The notes: a model not told the origin generated them from the letters alone. A DNA stretch of 64,000 bases from Hymenobacter rigui (GCF_003944715.1 NZ_RWIT01000006.1:176260-240259), one strand, 5' to 3'; numbered from the stretch's first letter, positions 9,192 through 18,034 are shown. Numbers and translations: made by a program.

Positions 9192-9662
9192 ATGCGTTTC
9201 TTCCTGTTTCTGGCTGCTGCCTCCGGTGCCGCCCTGCTCAATACCACCGCCTGCCAGCGCAACGTGGCCGTTACCACGCCCACCGATGCGCCCCAGACCG
9301 GGCTGGCCGGCAGCGTATCCACCCCGGCTCCCACCAGTGCCAATACCGTGGAACCTACCCCCGATAATCAGCCGGCCTTTGATGACCGGAAGCGGCCGAA
9401 ATGGCTGGAAGACCGCATTCAGCAGCACCTGAACGACAAAAAGGCCAACCCGCCCATTCACGTGTACAGCTACCAGTTCAATGGGGCCACGGTGTACTAT
9501 GAAACCAGCCCCTGCTGCGACCAGTACACCACCCTCTACGCCGCCGACGGGAAGGTACTCTGCCACCCCGATGGCGGCTTCACAGGACGGGGCGACGGTA
9601 AATGCGCCGACTTTTCTAAAAACAGAACCGAGGAAAAGCTGGTTTGGCAAGATCCCCGGTAA
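9192..9662 (+). CDS. DUF6970-like lipoprotein
   Basis: A 156-residue exported protein. The ATG at 9192 gives a lipoprotein signal peptide (MRFFLFLAAASGAALLNTTAC) with the lipidated Cys at residue 21. A Thr/Pro/Ala-rich linker leads to a compact C-terminal domain with conserved cysteines and glycines: YYETSPCCDQYTTLYAADG, LCHPDGGFTGRGDGKC. This pattern matches my memory of DUF6970, found in many Bacteroidetes. Function unknown; location is probably the periplasmic face of a membrane. Confidence 0.8.
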   Translation: MRFFLFLAAASGAALLNTTACQRNVAVTTPTDAPQTGLAGSVSTPAPTSANTVEPTPDNQPAFDDRKRPKWLEDRIQQHLNDKKANPPIHVYSYQFNGATVYYETSPCCDQYTTLYAADGKVLCHPDGGFTGRGDGKCADFSKNRTEEKLVWQDPR

Positions 9663-9670
9663 AGTAACAG

Positions 9671-9761
9671 TGAGTACAGAGACATGAGAAGTGAGATTCT
9701 GTACCGCTTCCTTTTTTCCCTTTTGCCTGGCAGAGTCTCACTTCTCATGTCTCTGTACTCA
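9671..9761. repeat. Long inverted repeat / hairpin
   Basis: Arms at 9671-9700 and 9732-9761 (core GAGTACAGAGACATGAGAAG) pair over almost 30 bp around a T/C-rich 31-nt centre. It fills the gap between the DUF6970-like gene and the DinB gene. No long T run follows the right arm. Confidence 0.85.
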
Positions 9762-9772
9762 TTTCTATTACC

Positions 9773-10285
9773 ATGATTAACACCATCGAAAAGCTGGGGG
9801 CCTACTCCGTGTGGGCTAACGCCACCCTGCTGCGCCACCTCGACGGCCTCGTGGCCGAGGGTGCCACCCTGCCCCAGGGTGCACTGCGCATCTTCAGTCA
9901 CGTCCTCAATGCCCAGGCTATCTGGCTGGGCCGCCTTACCAGCACACCCAGCCCCGTAAAAGTGTGGCAGGAGCATGATCTGGCCGGTTTGCACCATTGG
10001 CACGAGCAAACGTCGGAGCGGTTTCACCAATACGGCGTGGAGGCTACCACTACCAACCAAGCCGAGCTGGAGCGCCTCATCACCTACACCAACTCCATTG
10101 GGGAAGGCTACACCAGCCAGGTGTCGGATATTCTGACCCACGTACCCATGCACGGCAACTACCACCGCGCCCAGGTGGCCAAGGAGTTGCGCGCCGCCGG
10201 TCTGGAGCCCATCAACACCGACTTTATCACGTATTGCCGGGAGTTGTCGGCAAAGGCGGAAATGGCCGACGCGCCGAGCCTGTAA
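9773..10285 (+). CDS. DinB family protein
   Basis: A 170-residue four-helix-bundle protein of the DinB/YfiT-like superfamily, usually metal-dependent and cytoplasmic, often acting in thiol transfer or stress metabolism. The fold is indicated by the N-terminal YSVWANATLLRHL helix, the FSHVLNAQAIWLGRL helix and the C-terminal THVPMHGNYHRAQVAKEL helix. The three conserved His that bind the metal in the family appear as H in FSHV and HxxxH in the last helix. Substrate unknown. A terminator follows. Confidence 0.88.
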   Translation: MINTIEKLGAYSVWANATLLRHLDGLVAEGATLPQGALRIFSHVLNAQAIWLGRLTSTPSPVKVWQEHDLAGLHHWHEQTSERFHQYGVEATTTNQAELERLITYTNSIGEGYTSQVSDILTHVPMHGNYHRAQVAKELRAAGLEPINTDFITYCRELSAKAEMADAPSL

Positions 10286-10311
10286 GGAAGCACCTGAATC
10301 AATAGTTTCTG

Positions 10312-10352
10312 AAAACCCCTGCGGTGAAGCTTCGGCTAACCGCAGGGGTTTT
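10312..10352 (+). terminator. Terminator after DinB gene
   Basis: AAAACCCCTGCGGT pairs with ACCGCAGGGGTTTT, followed by further T residues. Confidence 0.9.
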
Positions 10353-10408
10353 TCGTTTGTTATATTCATCTAACACTTTCTCCACCGTTTTCTGAGTTGC
10401 TACTCCGC

Positions 10409-11026
10409 ATGAATCCTCCCGCACAACCTCCCGTTATCAGCCCTGAGCGCCTGGCCGAAGCCTATTCCTACGATGCGTACCGTGCCCTGATTGACACGCT
10501 GATAGCCGAAGGCAAAACCACCGGCGAAAATCAGTCGGACGACCTGACGGCCTACGCCCGCCTCAACATTCAGCGTATGGAGCGGCTGGATAAAAAGGCC
10601 GAGCTGACCCCGGAAATGCAGGCGGCGCTGGACAAGCTCACCCGCAGCTACGAGTGGGTGATTATCACGGAAGGCTGGTGCGGCGACGCGGCCCAGATTG
10701 TGCCGGTACTGGAAAAAATTGCCCGGGCCAGCCACGGCCGGCTGCGCACCCATTACCTGCTGCGCGACGAAAACCTGGACCTGATGGACCGCTACCTCAC
10801 CAACGGCAGCCGCTCCATCCCCAAGCTGCTCATTCTGCACGCCGATACCCTTACGGAAGCCACCAGCTGGGGACCCCGCCCCAACGAGGCCCAGAACCTG
10901 CTGCTGGAGATGAAAGCCGCCGGCGCCACCCACGAGGAATACGCCGAGAAAATCCACGGCTGGTACGCCAAAGATAAAACCCTGAGCACCCAGCAGGAGC
11001 TGCTGCAGATTGTGCGGGCGTTGTAG
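10409..11026 (+). CDS. Thioredoxin-like protein with a single-Cys WCGD motif
   Basis: A 205-residue cytoplasmic thioredoxin-fold protein of a type common in Bacteroidetes. The active-site region reads EGWCGDAAQIVPVLEKIA at about residues 88-105: the first Cys is kept but the second Cys of CxxC is absent. A later segment (SRSIPKLLILHADT) supplies the cis-Pro region of the fold. The ATG at 10409 (MNPPAQPP) is preferred over a TTG four codons earlier. A monothiol role (sensor, chaperone or mixed-disulfide formation) is inferred. Confidence 0.85.
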   Translation: MNPPAQPPVISPERLAEAYSYDAYRALIDTLIAEGKTTGENQSDDLTAYARLNIQRMERLDKKAELTPEMQAALDKLTRSYEWVIITEGWCGDAAQIVPVLEKIARASHGRLRTHYLLRDENLDLMDRYLTNGSRSIPKLLILHADTLTEATSWGPRPNEAQNLLLEMKAAGATHEEYAEKIHGWYAKDKTLSTQQELLQIVRAL

Positions 11027-11031
11027 TAGAG

Positions 11032-11198
11032 TTATCAGTTGTTGGTTGTTCGTTGATAGCTGGCTGAAGCCATCTGCACGACAAAGCCCCACCGAAAAAC
11101 CGCGTTTACGATTTTCCGGTGGGGCTTTTTTCGCGGTGGCATTGTGCCAGTGTCTGCTCTTTAGTCGGCTAACAACTGACAACCAGTAATCAGCAACT
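11032..11198. repeat. Composite inverted repeat with inner terminator
   Basis: Outer arms (11032-11062 with TTATCAGTTGTTGGTTGTTC; 11164-11198 with AACAACTGACAACCAG) flank a terminator hairpin at 11083-11130. The arms are of the CAACTGA short-word family. Confidence 0.75.
11083..11130 (+). terminator. Terminator after thioredoxin-like gene
   Basis: AAAGCCCCACCG pairs with CGGTGGGGCTTT, followed by a T run. It is nested inside the inverted repeat at 11032-11198. Confidence 0.85.
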
Positions 11199-11202
11199 AA
11201 AA

Positions 11203-11682
11203 CTACCGAAGGCGGTCCATGCTGCGGACCAGCTGCTCGTCGCGGCGAATGAAGCGGGAGGCCAGCAGGTTTAGCAGCAGACAGAGAGTGGCAATGTAGA
11301 AGCCGGCCTCAAACGTGCCGGGAATCTTGATGTTGAGCATCTGCTCCCCCACGTTGGAGAAGTAGAAAGCCGCCCCGATAGTAGCCGTAATCAGCAGAAT
11401 ATTGAGCGTGCCCAGCTTGAGCTGGTTGAAGCGGTTGCGGAACTGAAAGATTTCCAGCAGAGCCACCGCCGCCGAAGCTACGGCCAGCGCCGCAATGGGC
11501 CAGGGGTTGGCCGGGGGCACCGACATGCCGGCATCGGCGTGCTGGTAGCCTAAATGCGTGGCCGTGAGCACCACGGTTTGCTTGCTGGCGGGGTCGGTTT
11601 TGCTCCACAGGGGCAGGAACAGCAGGCTCAGCATGCCCAGGGCCAGCAGCAGCAGGAATACGCTTTGGATTCTTTGTATCAT
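11203..11682 (-). CDS. DUF4293 membrane protein
   Basis: A 159-residue inner-membrane protein of the Bacteroidetes-specific DUF4293 family. It begins MIQRIQSVFLLLLAL and has four hydrophobic helices (about residues 7-27, 50-70, 82-103, 118-140) with the family-typical start and a charged C-terminal tail. Function is unknown. It is transcribed divergently from the thiolase gene and convergently with the thioredoxin-like gene. Confidence 0.88.
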   Translation of the reverse strand: MIQRIQSVFLLLLALGMLSLLFLPLWSKTDPASKQTVVLTATHLGYQHADAGMSVPPANPWPIAALAVASAAVALLEIFQFRNRFNQLKLGTLNILLITATIGAAFYFSNVGEQMLNIKIPGTFEAGFYIATLCLLLNLLASRFIRRDEQLVRSMDRLR

Positions 11683-11773
11683 CTTTGTGTTTTGACAGTT
11701 CGATTACTGGATCAGCCCCCTGACAGGGCCGGCAAAAGTAGCCAACTACGACCGGAATAACGCATTTAACCCG

Positions 11774-12973
11774 ATGCCAACTGCATACATTGTGGACGCC
11801 GTCCGCACCCCTATTGGTAAATTTGGTGGCGAGCTCAGCAGCGTCCGCCCCGACGACATGGCCGCCCACGTACTCCGGGAGCTGCTGCGCCGCAACCCTT
11901 CCCTGGATAAATCCGCCATTGAGGACGTCATTATCGGGGCTGCCAACCAGGCCGGTGAGGATAACCGCAACGTAGCCCGCATGGCGGCGCTGCTGGCCGG
12001 TCTGCCCATTACGGTGCCGGGCAACACCGTCAACCGTCTCTGCGCTTCTGGCCTGCAAAGCATCATGGATGCTTCCCGGGCCATTCGGGCCGGGGAAGGC
12101 GACGTGTATCTGGCCGGCGGGGCCGAAAGCATGACGCGTGCCCCTTTCGTGATGGCCAAATCGGCCACTGCCTTCGCCCGCGACTTCACTGCCCACGATA
12201 CCACCCTGGGCTGGCGCTTCGTGAACCCCAAGCTCTCCAAGCTGCACCACCCCTACGCCATGGGTGAAACGGCCGAGAATGTAGCCCGTCGCTACGGCAT
12301 CACCCGCGAGGAGCAGGACCAGTTTGCCTTCGAGTCGCAGCGCAAATACCAGCGGGCCTTCGAGAAAGGTCGGTTCCGCAAGGAAATCGTGCCGGTGTTC
12401 ATTCCGCAGCCCAAAGGCAACACGGCCCTGTTCGACCAGGACGAGCCGCCCCGCCTCTCCAGCCTCGAAAAGCTGGCCTCTTTGAAACCGGCTTTCCAGG
12501 TAGATGGTACCGTAACGGCCGGCAACTCGGCTGGCATCAACGACGGTGCTGCCGCGCTGCTGCTGGTGAGCGAGGAGGCCCTCACGCGCTACAACCTGAA
12601 GCCCATGGCCCGGGTGGTGGCCTCGGCCGTAGCCGGCGTCGACCCCGCCTTTATGGGCATTGGTCCGGTGCCCGCCACGCAGAAAGTGCTGCAGCGTGCC
12701 GGCCTCACCCTGCAGGATATGGACCTGATTGAGCTGAACGAGGCTTTTGCTGCCCAGAGCATCGCCTGCATGCGCGACCTGGACCTGGACCCCACCAAAG
12801 TGAATGTGAATGGTGGCTCCATTGCCATTGGCCACCCGCTGGGCGCCAGCGGCTCGCGCATCTCGGCCACCCTGCTCCACGAGATGCAGCGCCGCGACGA
12901 CGTGCGCTACGGCCTGGCTACCATGTGCGTAGGCGTAGGCCAGGGTGCCGCCGTGATTTACGAAAAGATGTAA
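11774..12973 (+). CDS. Acetyl-CoA C-acyltransferase (thiolase)
   Basis: A 399-residue thiolase that cleaves 3-ketoacyl-CoA with CoA in beta-oxidation or condenses acetyl-CoA in the reverse direction. The nucleophile Cys lies in [14 protein letters not shown] at about residues 91-96, the His loop is [16 protein letters not shown] at about 345-360, and the second catalytic Cys is in [10 protein letters not shown] near 385. The last motif is usually CxGGGxG; here the second Gly of that run is Val. Length is standard. No other fatty-acid genes are adjacent, so FadA-like versus PcaF/AtoB-like use is open. Confidence 0.93.
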   Translation: MPTAYIVDAVRTPIGKFGGELSSVRPDDMAAHVLRELLRRNPSLDKSAIEDVIIGAANQAGEDNRNVARMAALLAGLPITVPGNTVNRLCASGLQSIMDASRAIRAGEGDVYLAGGAESMTRAPFVMAKSATAFARDFTAHDTTLGWRFVNPKLSKLHHPYAMGETAENVARRYGITREEQDQFAFESQRKYQRAFEKGRFRKEIVPVFIPQPKGNTALFDQDEPPRLSSLEKLASLKPAFQVDGTVTAGNSAGINDGAAALLLVSEEALTRYNLKPMARVVASAVAGVDPAFMGIGPVPATQKVLQRAGLTLQDMDLIELNEAFAAQSIACMRDLDLDPTKVNVNGGSIAIGHPLGASGSRISATLLHEMQRRDDVRYGLATMCVGVGQGAAVIYEKM

Positions 12974-12975
12974 CC

Positions 12976-13052
12976 GTCATTCCGACGCGAAGCGAGGAAT
13001 CTGAGTTTGCTGTTAAAGGCTCAACCAGATTTCTCGCTTCGCTCGAAATGAC
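12976..13052. repeat. GTCATTCCGA-type inverted repeat
   Basis: The left arm starts GTCATTCCGACGCGAAGCGA and the right arm ends GCTTCGCTCGAAATGAC, a pairing of about 26 bp around a short centre. It begins three bases after the thiolase stop and ends shortly before the GNAT start. Confidence 0.85.
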
Positions 13053-13068
13053 AAAGCGTGATTTGTGC

Positions 13069-13608
13069 ATGGCCGATTCGTTGCTGACTCCTGTACTTGC
13101 CCTGCCGGTAGCAGGAGCCCGGCTGCGGCCCTGGCGCTTCTCGGATGCTGATGCTTTGGCCCGTCACGCCAACGACGAGCGAATTGCCCGCAATCTGCGC
13201 GACACCTTCCCTTATCCCTACACGCCCCAGGACGCGGAGTTCTTTCTGTGCCTGGTAGCCGACAGCCAGCGTGACCTGTTTCTGGCCATTGAGGTAAATG
13301 GGGAAGCCGTGGGCGGCATTGGCGTACACTTTAAGTCGGATGTGCGCCGCCGCTCCGCCGAAATCGGGTACTGGCTTACGCCGGCCTGCTGGGGGCGGGG
13401 CATCGTCACGGAGGCCGTACGTACGCTCAGTGCTTATGTGCTGGCCAACTTTGATGTGTGCCGACTCTACGCGGCCATCTTCGCCACCAACCCCGCCTCC
13501 GGCCGTGTGCTCGAAAAAGCCGGCTACGAGCTGGAAGCCCGCATGCGCCGCAGCATCGTGAAAGATGGCCAGATGCTGGACTCTTTGCTGTACGCGCTGG
13601 TGGTATGA
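13069..13608 (+). CDS. GNAT family N-acetyltransferase
   Basis: A 179-residue RimJ/RimL-like acetyltransferase. It opens with the LRPWRFSDADALARHAND strand, has AEIGYWLTPACWGRGIVTEA as the acetyl-CoA pyrophosphate-binding loop at about residues 98-117, and NPASGRVLEKAGYELE near the end. The ATG at 13069 (MADSLLTP) is used because the open frame upstream runs through the intergenic repeat and the end of the thiolase gene. Substrate unknown; it is not close in sequence to the GNAT at 8078. Confidence 0.88.
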   Translation: MADSLLTPVLALPVAGARLRPWRFSDADALARHANDERIARNLRDTFPYPYTPQDAEFFLCLVADSQRDLFLAIEVNGEAVGGIGVHFKSDVRRRSAEIGYWLTPACWGRGIVTEAVRTLSAYVLANFDVCRLYAAIFATNPASGRVLEKAGYELEARMRRSIVKDGQMLDSLLYALVV

Positions 13609-13708
13609 GTTGGTAGTTGTTTGTTATTGATTGTCAGTTGTTGGTGCTCAATACTCATCACCTGACAGCTGCCAACGAATAACTGCCAACGAACAACGAA
13701 TAACTAAA
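13609..13708. repeat. Short-word inverted repeat
   Basis: The left arm has GTTGGTAGTTGTTTGTTATT and TTGTCAGTTGTTGG; the right arm has CTGACAGCTGCCAACGAATA and tandem GCCAACGAA/CAACGAATAAC words. The arms are imperfect complements. It fills the gap between the GNAT gene and truA and contains no gene. Confidence 0.75.
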
Positions 13709-13712
13709 CGCC

Positions 13713-14504
13713 ATGCGCTACTTTCTTCACCTGGCCTACGATGGCACCGCGTTTCACGGCTGGCAGATTCAGCCGGGCGTGATTACTGTGCAGCAGGAAC
13801 TGGACCGCTGCCTCTCGCAGGTGCTGCGACAGCCGGTGTACTGCCTGGGCAGCGGCCGCACCGACTCGGGCGTGCACGCCAGCCACCAGGTAGCTCACTT
13901 TGATGCCGACCTGCCCCCGGGCCTCGACGAAGCCACGCTGCTCTACCGCCTCAACCGGGCGCTGCCGGCCGGTATCCGCTGCCAGGTGCTGCACCCGGTG
14001 CCGCCCGACGTCCACGCCCGCTTCAGCGCCAAAGCCCGCACCTACGAGTACCACGTGCGCCTCACCCCCGACCCGTTTGCCGCCAACTTCAGCCTCTACC
14101 TCGACCGGGCCCCCGACGTGGCGGCCATGAACGAGGCGGCGGCCATGTTGCTGGGTACCCACGACTTTACCACGTTTTCCAAGGTGAAAGGGGCCGAGAA
14201 GCACTACAACTGTACCTGCTTCGAGGCCGGCTGGCACGAGGAGCCGGGTGGGCTGGTGTTCCGCATTCGGGCCAACCGCTTCGTGCGGGGCATGGTGCGG
14301 CTGGTGGTGGGCACCTTGCTGAGCGTGGGCCGGGGCAAGATGAGCCCCCGGGAGTTCGGGGAAGTATTCCGCAGCCTCAACCGGGTGCACGCCGGCGGGG
14401 CCGCCCTGGCCAATGGCCTGTTCCTGTGCCGGGTAGAGTATCCGGCTGAAATTCTGGGTGATGCAGCGTTGCCTACCGGTTTGCCGTACTTCTCCAAAGT
14501 GTAG
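13713..14504 (+). CDS. truA: tRNA pseudouridine synthase A
   Basis: TruA makes pseudouridine at positions 38-40 of the tRNA anticodon stem. The 263-residue protein starts MRYFLHLAYDGTAFHGWQ, and carries the catalytic Asp51 in GSGRTDSGVHASHQVAHF. The C-terminal RANRFVRGMVRLVVGTLL segment at about 188-205 is also diagnostic. Length is standard. It is followed by a hairpin and then an ABC transporter on the same strand. Confidence 0.96.
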   Translation: MRYFLHLAYDGTAFHGWQIQPGVITVQQELDRCLSQVLRQPVYCLGSGRTDSGVHASHQVAHFDADLPPGLDEATLLYRLNRALPAGIRCQVLHPVPPDVHARFSAKARTYEYHVRLTPDPFAANFSLYLDRAPDVAAMNEAAAMLLGTHDFTTFSKVKGAEKHYNCTCFEAGWHEEPGGLVFRIRANRFVRGMVRLVVGTLLSVGRGKMSPREFGEVFRSLNRVHAGGAALANGLFLCRVEYPAEILGDAALPTGLPYFSKV

Positions 14505-14520
14505 CGCACTGCTGAACGAC

Positions 14521-14583
14521 ACCGTTAAAATGTCCTTCCTGGGCTGCGGCTCCTCCTTTGCTCGGAAGGACGTTTTAACGGTT
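14521..14583. terminator. Hairpin between truA and ABC transporter gene
   Basis: ACCGTTAAAATGTCCTTCC pairs with GGAAGGACGTTTTAACGGT (one G-T pair). There is no pure T run beyond, so it may be a factor-assisted terminator or a member of the intergenic hairpin family. Confidence 0.65.
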
Positions 14584-14653
14584 TCCTGTCCTCCCTATCT
14601 AACCCATTGCCGCACCCGTCGGTTACTTTCAGACCCCCACCCAACAACCCGAA

Positions 14654-16426
14654 ATGGAGCAAGCAACTACCGCCCCCAAAAGCGGCAATATCTTCGACTG
14701 GCAGGTGCTGCGGCGGCTGATGGTGTACGTGCGGCCCTACCAGCGCGTCTTTTACTTCCTGATTTTCCTCACCATTGCCACCGCGGTGCTGGGTACGCTG
14801 CGGCCCTTCCTGATTCAGCGGATGGTGGACGTGACCATTGAGCAGGGCGACTGGCAGGGGCTTAACCGTATGTTCGGGCTGCTGCTGGTGCTGCTGGTAG
14901 CCCACGCCATTGTCAGCTACCTGCAAACGTACTTCGGGGGCTGGCTGGGCCAGTACATTGTGCGCGACATTCGGGTGGACTTGTACAAGCATATCCTGGA
15001 TTTGCGCCTCAAGTTCTTCGATAAGACGCCCATCGGCCAGCTCGTGACGCGCAACATCTCCGACGTGGAAACCCTCTCCGACGTGTTCAGCGAAGGGCTG
15101 GCGGCCATGATTGGCGACATTCTGCAGCTGGTGTTCATCGTGTCGTTCATGTTCTACATTGATTGGCGACTGACGCTGATCAGCCTCTCGGTGATTCCGC
15201 CGCTGCTGTTCAGCACCTACGTGTTCAAGGAGAAGGTGAAGAAGTCGTTCCAGGAGGTGCGCACGGCCGTGGCCAACCTCAACTCCTTTGTGCAGGAGCA
15301 CCTGACGGGTATGAACGTGGTGCAGATTTTCAACAACGAGGAGCGGGAGCTGCGCAAGTTCAAGGCCATCAACCAGGAGCACACCCGCGCCAACATCCGC
15401 TCAGTGCTCTACTACAGCATCTATTTCCCAGTGGCCGAAGTGCTGGCCGCCGCCGGCGTGGGCCTGCTGGTGTGGTACGCGGCCCAGGGCCAGATTGAGG
15501 GCACCATCTCCAAGGGCGCGCTCATTGCCTTCATCATGTACAACGCCCTGTTCTTCCGGCCCATCCGCCAGATTGCCGACCGGTTCAACACCCTGCAGCT
15601 GGGCCTTGTGAGCACGGAGCGTCTGCTGAAGCTGCTGGATAGCAAGGAACTGATTGCCGACAACGGCACCTACGCCCCCGCCGACCTGCGCGGCGACGTG
15701 GATTTCGACCACGTGTGGTTTGCCTACAACGACGAGGAATGGGTGCTGCGCGACGTAAACTTCTCGGTGAAGGCCGGCCAGACGTTTGCCTTTGTGGGCG
15801 CTACCGGAGCCGGCAAAACCAGCATCATCAACCTGCTCAGCCGCTTCTACGAAATCAACAAAGGCACCATCCGCATCGACGGCCACGACCTGCGCGAGTA
15901 CGACCTCAAGGACCTGCGCCGCCACATTGGGGTGGTACTGCAGGATGTGTTCCTGTTCGCCGGGGCTATTCGGGACAACATCACCCTGGGCAAGCAGGAC
16001 ATTACCGACGAGCAGATCTGGGCCGCGGCCGACCTGGTGGGAGCCCGCCGCTTCATTGAGCGCCTGCCCGGCGGCCTCGATTACCAGGTGATGGAGCGTG
16101 GGGCCACGCTGTCGGTGGGCCAGCGCCAGCTCATCAGCTTCGTGCGGGCCATGGTGTACCAGCCCCGCATTATCATCCTGGACGAAGCCACCTCGTCGGT
16201 GGACAGTGAAACCGAGGAGCTGATCCAGCAGGCCATTGAAAAGCTGATGCAGGGCCGCACCAGCCTCGTCATTGCCCACCGCCTGAGCACCATCCAGAAA
16301 GCCGCCCAGATCATCGTGCTCGACCGGGGCGAAATCAAGGAGGCCGGCACCCACGAGGAACTGCTGCGCCACCAGGGCTTCTACGCCAACCTCTACCAGA
16401 TGCAGTACAAGGACGTGCTGCAATAG
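14654..16426 (+). CDS. ABC exporter, fused permease and ATPase (MsbA-like)
   Basis: A 590-residue half-transporter with an N-terminal six-helix transmembrane domain (about residues 25-320) and a C-terminal nucleotide-binding domain. Walker A is GATGAGKTS with Lys388, the signature is LSVGQRQLISFVRA, the Walker B region is IIILDEATSSVDSE at about 510, and the switch His is in VIAHRLSTI. It works as a homo- or heterodimer exporting lipids, drugs or peptides across the inner membrane. A related half-transporter at 20596-22380 is on the other strand 4 kb away; whether they pair is unknown. Confidence 0.93.
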   Translation: MEQATTAPKSGNIFDWQVLRRLMVYVRPYQRVFYFLIFLTIATAVLGTLRPFLIQRMVDVTIEQGDWQGLNRMFGLLLVLLVAHAIVSYLQTYFGGWLGQYIVRDIRVDLYKHILDLRLKFFDKTPIGQLVTRNISDVETLSDVFSEGLAAMIGDILQLVFIVSFMFYIDWRLTLISLSVIPPLLFSTYVFKEKVKKSFQEVRTAVANLNSFVQEHLTGMNVVQIFNNEERELRKFKAINQEHTRANIRSVLYYSIYFPVAEVLAAAGVGLLVWYAAQGQIEGTISKGALIAFIMYNALFFRPIRQIADRFNTLQLGLVSTERLLKLLDSKELIADNGTYAPADLRGDVDFDHVWFAYNDEEWVLRDVNFSVKAGQTFAFVGATGAGKTSIINLLSRFYEINKGTIRIDGHDLREYDLKDLRRHIGVVLQDVFLFAGAIRDNITLGKQDITDEQIWAAADLVGARRFIERLPGGLDYQVMERGATLSVGQRQLISFVRAMVYQPRIIILDEATSSVDSETEELIQQAIEKLMQGRTSLVIAHRLSTIQKAAQIIVLDRGEIKEAGTHEELLRHQGFYANLYQMQYKDVLQ

Positions 16427-16441
16427 GCCGGGGAGAACAGC

Positions 16442-16544
16442 ACGTCATGCGGAGGCGTAGCCGAAGCATCCCGCGTGCTGACGTTGCAGTAGTAACTCAA
16501 CCCTTCAGAACGTCATGCTCCGACAAGCTCAGCATGACGTTCTG
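16442..16544. repeat. GTCATGC-type repeat with terminal hairpin
   Basis: The left part has CGTCATGCGGAGGCGTAGCC with GAAGCATCCCGCGTGCTGAC. The right part is a self-contained hairpin, CAGAACGTCATGCT against AGCATGACGTTCTG (16506-16544). It is related to the element at 25322-25438 (shared GAAGCATC and CGCGTGCTGA words). It follows the ABC exporter stop by 15 bp. Confidence 0.75.
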
Positions 16545-16600
16545 TTGTTTCTTTGCATCTCCGAGCCGGAAAAACCTTCCCGCTTCCTCACTTCTCTGAT

Positions 16601-17125
16601 ATGAATAGAATTTTTCTGGCCCTGGCCCTGCTGCTTACCGCCGGGTTTGCTGTGGCCTACTGGCGCATGGGCGGCTTCAAAGCGGCCACCGTGGCCCTCG
16701 AAACTACTGCGAAACCCTACTATCTGGCCGGCCGCTACTACGAAGGCCCGGCCCAGGACGAAGCCTTTGGCGACCTGACCCGGGAGGCTTACAACCTGCG
16801 CAAAGCCGGCAAGCTCCGCGGCGACTTCGGCAACATCTTCTACAACAGCCCCGAAAGCTCCCGCGACTCGGCCCGCGTGTTCGTGGGCGTACTCGTGGCC
16901 GACACAACCTCCCAGCAACTCCCTGCCGGCTACCGCTACCGCTTGTTTCCGGCCGGCCAACGCGTACTACACGCCCACATCGACGCCAGCTACCTGGTTG
17001 CGCCTGATAAGCTGTACACCGGCGTGAAGAAAGCCGCCGAAGCGCAGAAACTTACGTTGCAGAACGTATATCTGGAGCATTTCCCGGAGCAGGGAGAGCC
17101 GGAAGTGCTGGCCGTAGTGAAGTAA
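16601..17125 (+). CDS. GyrI-like small-molecule-binding domain protein
   Basis: A 174-residue protein with an N-terminal membrane anchor (MNRIFLALALLLTAGFAVAY) and a soluble domain that resembles the GyrI-like/SOUL-type fold, including YYEGPAQDEAFGDLTREA and the segment SSRDSARVFVGVLVADTT. Similar anchored GyrI-like proteins include the TEX264 family. Ligand and role are unknown. The ATG at 16601 is used because it begins the hydrophobic anchor; the frame upstream is intergenic repeat. It converges on the beta-barrel gene across a shared terminator. Confidence 0.75.
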   Translation: MNRIFLALALLLTAGFAVAYWRMGGFKAATVALETTAKPYYLAGRYYEGPAQDEAFGDLTREAYNLRKAGKLRGDFGNIFYNSPESSRDSARVFVGVLVADTTSQQLPAGYRYRLFPAGQRVLHAHIDASYLVAPDKLYTGVKKAAEAQKLTLQNVYLEHFPEQGEPEVLAVVK

Positions 17126-17131
17126 CGTAAC

Positions 17132-17194
17132 CTTTCTAAAGCAGAACGCCCGTCCAGAATGTTATATCTGGACGGGCGTTCTGCTTTAGAAAAG
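17132..17194. terminator. Bidirectional terminator
   Basis: CTTTCTAAAGCAGAACGCCC and its complement form a near-perfect stem of about 26 bp between two convergent genes, with A and T runs at the ends. Confidence 0.9.
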
Positions 17195-17199
17195 ACTTG

Positions 17200-17889
17200 C
17201 TATCGACCCAAATACAGCGAGATACCCAGGTTAAGATCATTCAGACCAAATCCCAAATCGAGGTTACTGGTCGTGTTTTTTACTTCTATACCGGAACCCG
17301 AGGTGTCACGCTTATCAGTCAGACGGTTATATGTGGCTCCCCGGAGCGTAAGCTCCAGCCCCAGCTTGTTGGTTGGGAAAAATACGATGCCTGGCAACAG
17401 GCTGGCATAAAAACCTTCCTGACGATTATCTGCCCCGCGCGGGAACCCATTAGCGGTGTTACCTGAGGTGTAGATATTCTGGTAGCCACCACCTAATTGC
17501 CCGTACAGTGCAAATTTCTCACCCACGAATTTATAGTATCGGCCAAATAGTCCACCGCTCAAGCTCCGCGTTTTATTTTCGGTTGGCACATAGGTTGGGC
17601 CGTAAGGGGAATTGACGTAGTAATAGCCCTGCGACTTATTCAACGATGCTCCCGCTGAGATGCCGAGAGCTAAGTTGTCAGCAACGAAATATCCTACACT
17701 GGGAGTGAAATAGGCGGTTTCATTTTTGATTTCCATAGTGGAAATGCCTGGTAGAGAAACGCTCTGTTCCTGTTTTTGCCGACTGTAACCAATAGAGCCG
17801 GAGAGGAGCTTGGTGCCGGCAGCTATTTGTGCCTGAACTGATAGGGTGCTGAAGCCGAGAATAATAGCTCCGAAAATAGACTTTTTCAT
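17200..17889 (-). CDS. Outer-membrane beta-barrel protein
   Basis: A 229-residue exported protein with signal peptide MKKSIFGAIILGFSTLSVQA, then alternating amphipathic strands with aromatic girdles (AYFTPSVGYFVADNLALG, SLSGGLFGRYYKF, GQLGGGYQNIY), ending in NLGISLYLGR. This is the pattern of small OmpA/OmpW-like eight-strand barrels (porin-family outer membrane beta-barrel). Function unknown. Base composition is clearly more AT-rich than the surrounding genes and codon use differs, which may mean transfer or relaxed selection. Confidence 0.85.
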   Translation of the reverse strand: MKKSIFGAIILGFSTLSVQAQIAAGTKLLSGSIGYSRQKQEQSVSLPGISTMEIKNETAYFTPSVGYFVADNLALGISAGASLNKSQGYYYVNSPYGPTYVPTENKTRSLSGGLFGRYYKFVGEKFALYGQLGGGYQNIYTSGNTANGFPRGADNRQEGFYASLLPGIVFFPTNKLGLELTLRGATYNRLTDKRDTSGSGIEVKNTTSNLDLGFGLNDLNLGISLYLGR

Positions 17890-18026
17890 ATGAGAGAAAA
17901 GAAGAATGAGTGAACGAAATTACCTGCCTGACTTCAGATAGAAAGGATACTCGTGGAAATAATGCTTCCCGTTTATGCAGTTGATGCATAATATCAAGTA
18001 ATGGTTGCAACGCACTCAGCGGAAAG

Positions 18027-18034
18027 CAAACATA
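18027..18034 (-). promoter_or_regulatory. Candidate -7 box for the barrel gene
   Basis: On the minus strand TATGTTTG fits TAnnTTTG, about 138 bp upstream of the start, with a TTG near 18058-18060 as a possible -33. The rest of the 282-bp gap 17890-18171 shows only AT-rich sequence and the terminator at 18115. Confidence 0.35.

Noticed and set aside
11309..12880. 523-codon minus-strand open frame
   Set aside because: Antisense to the thiolase and overlapping DUF4293 in another frame; no motifs.
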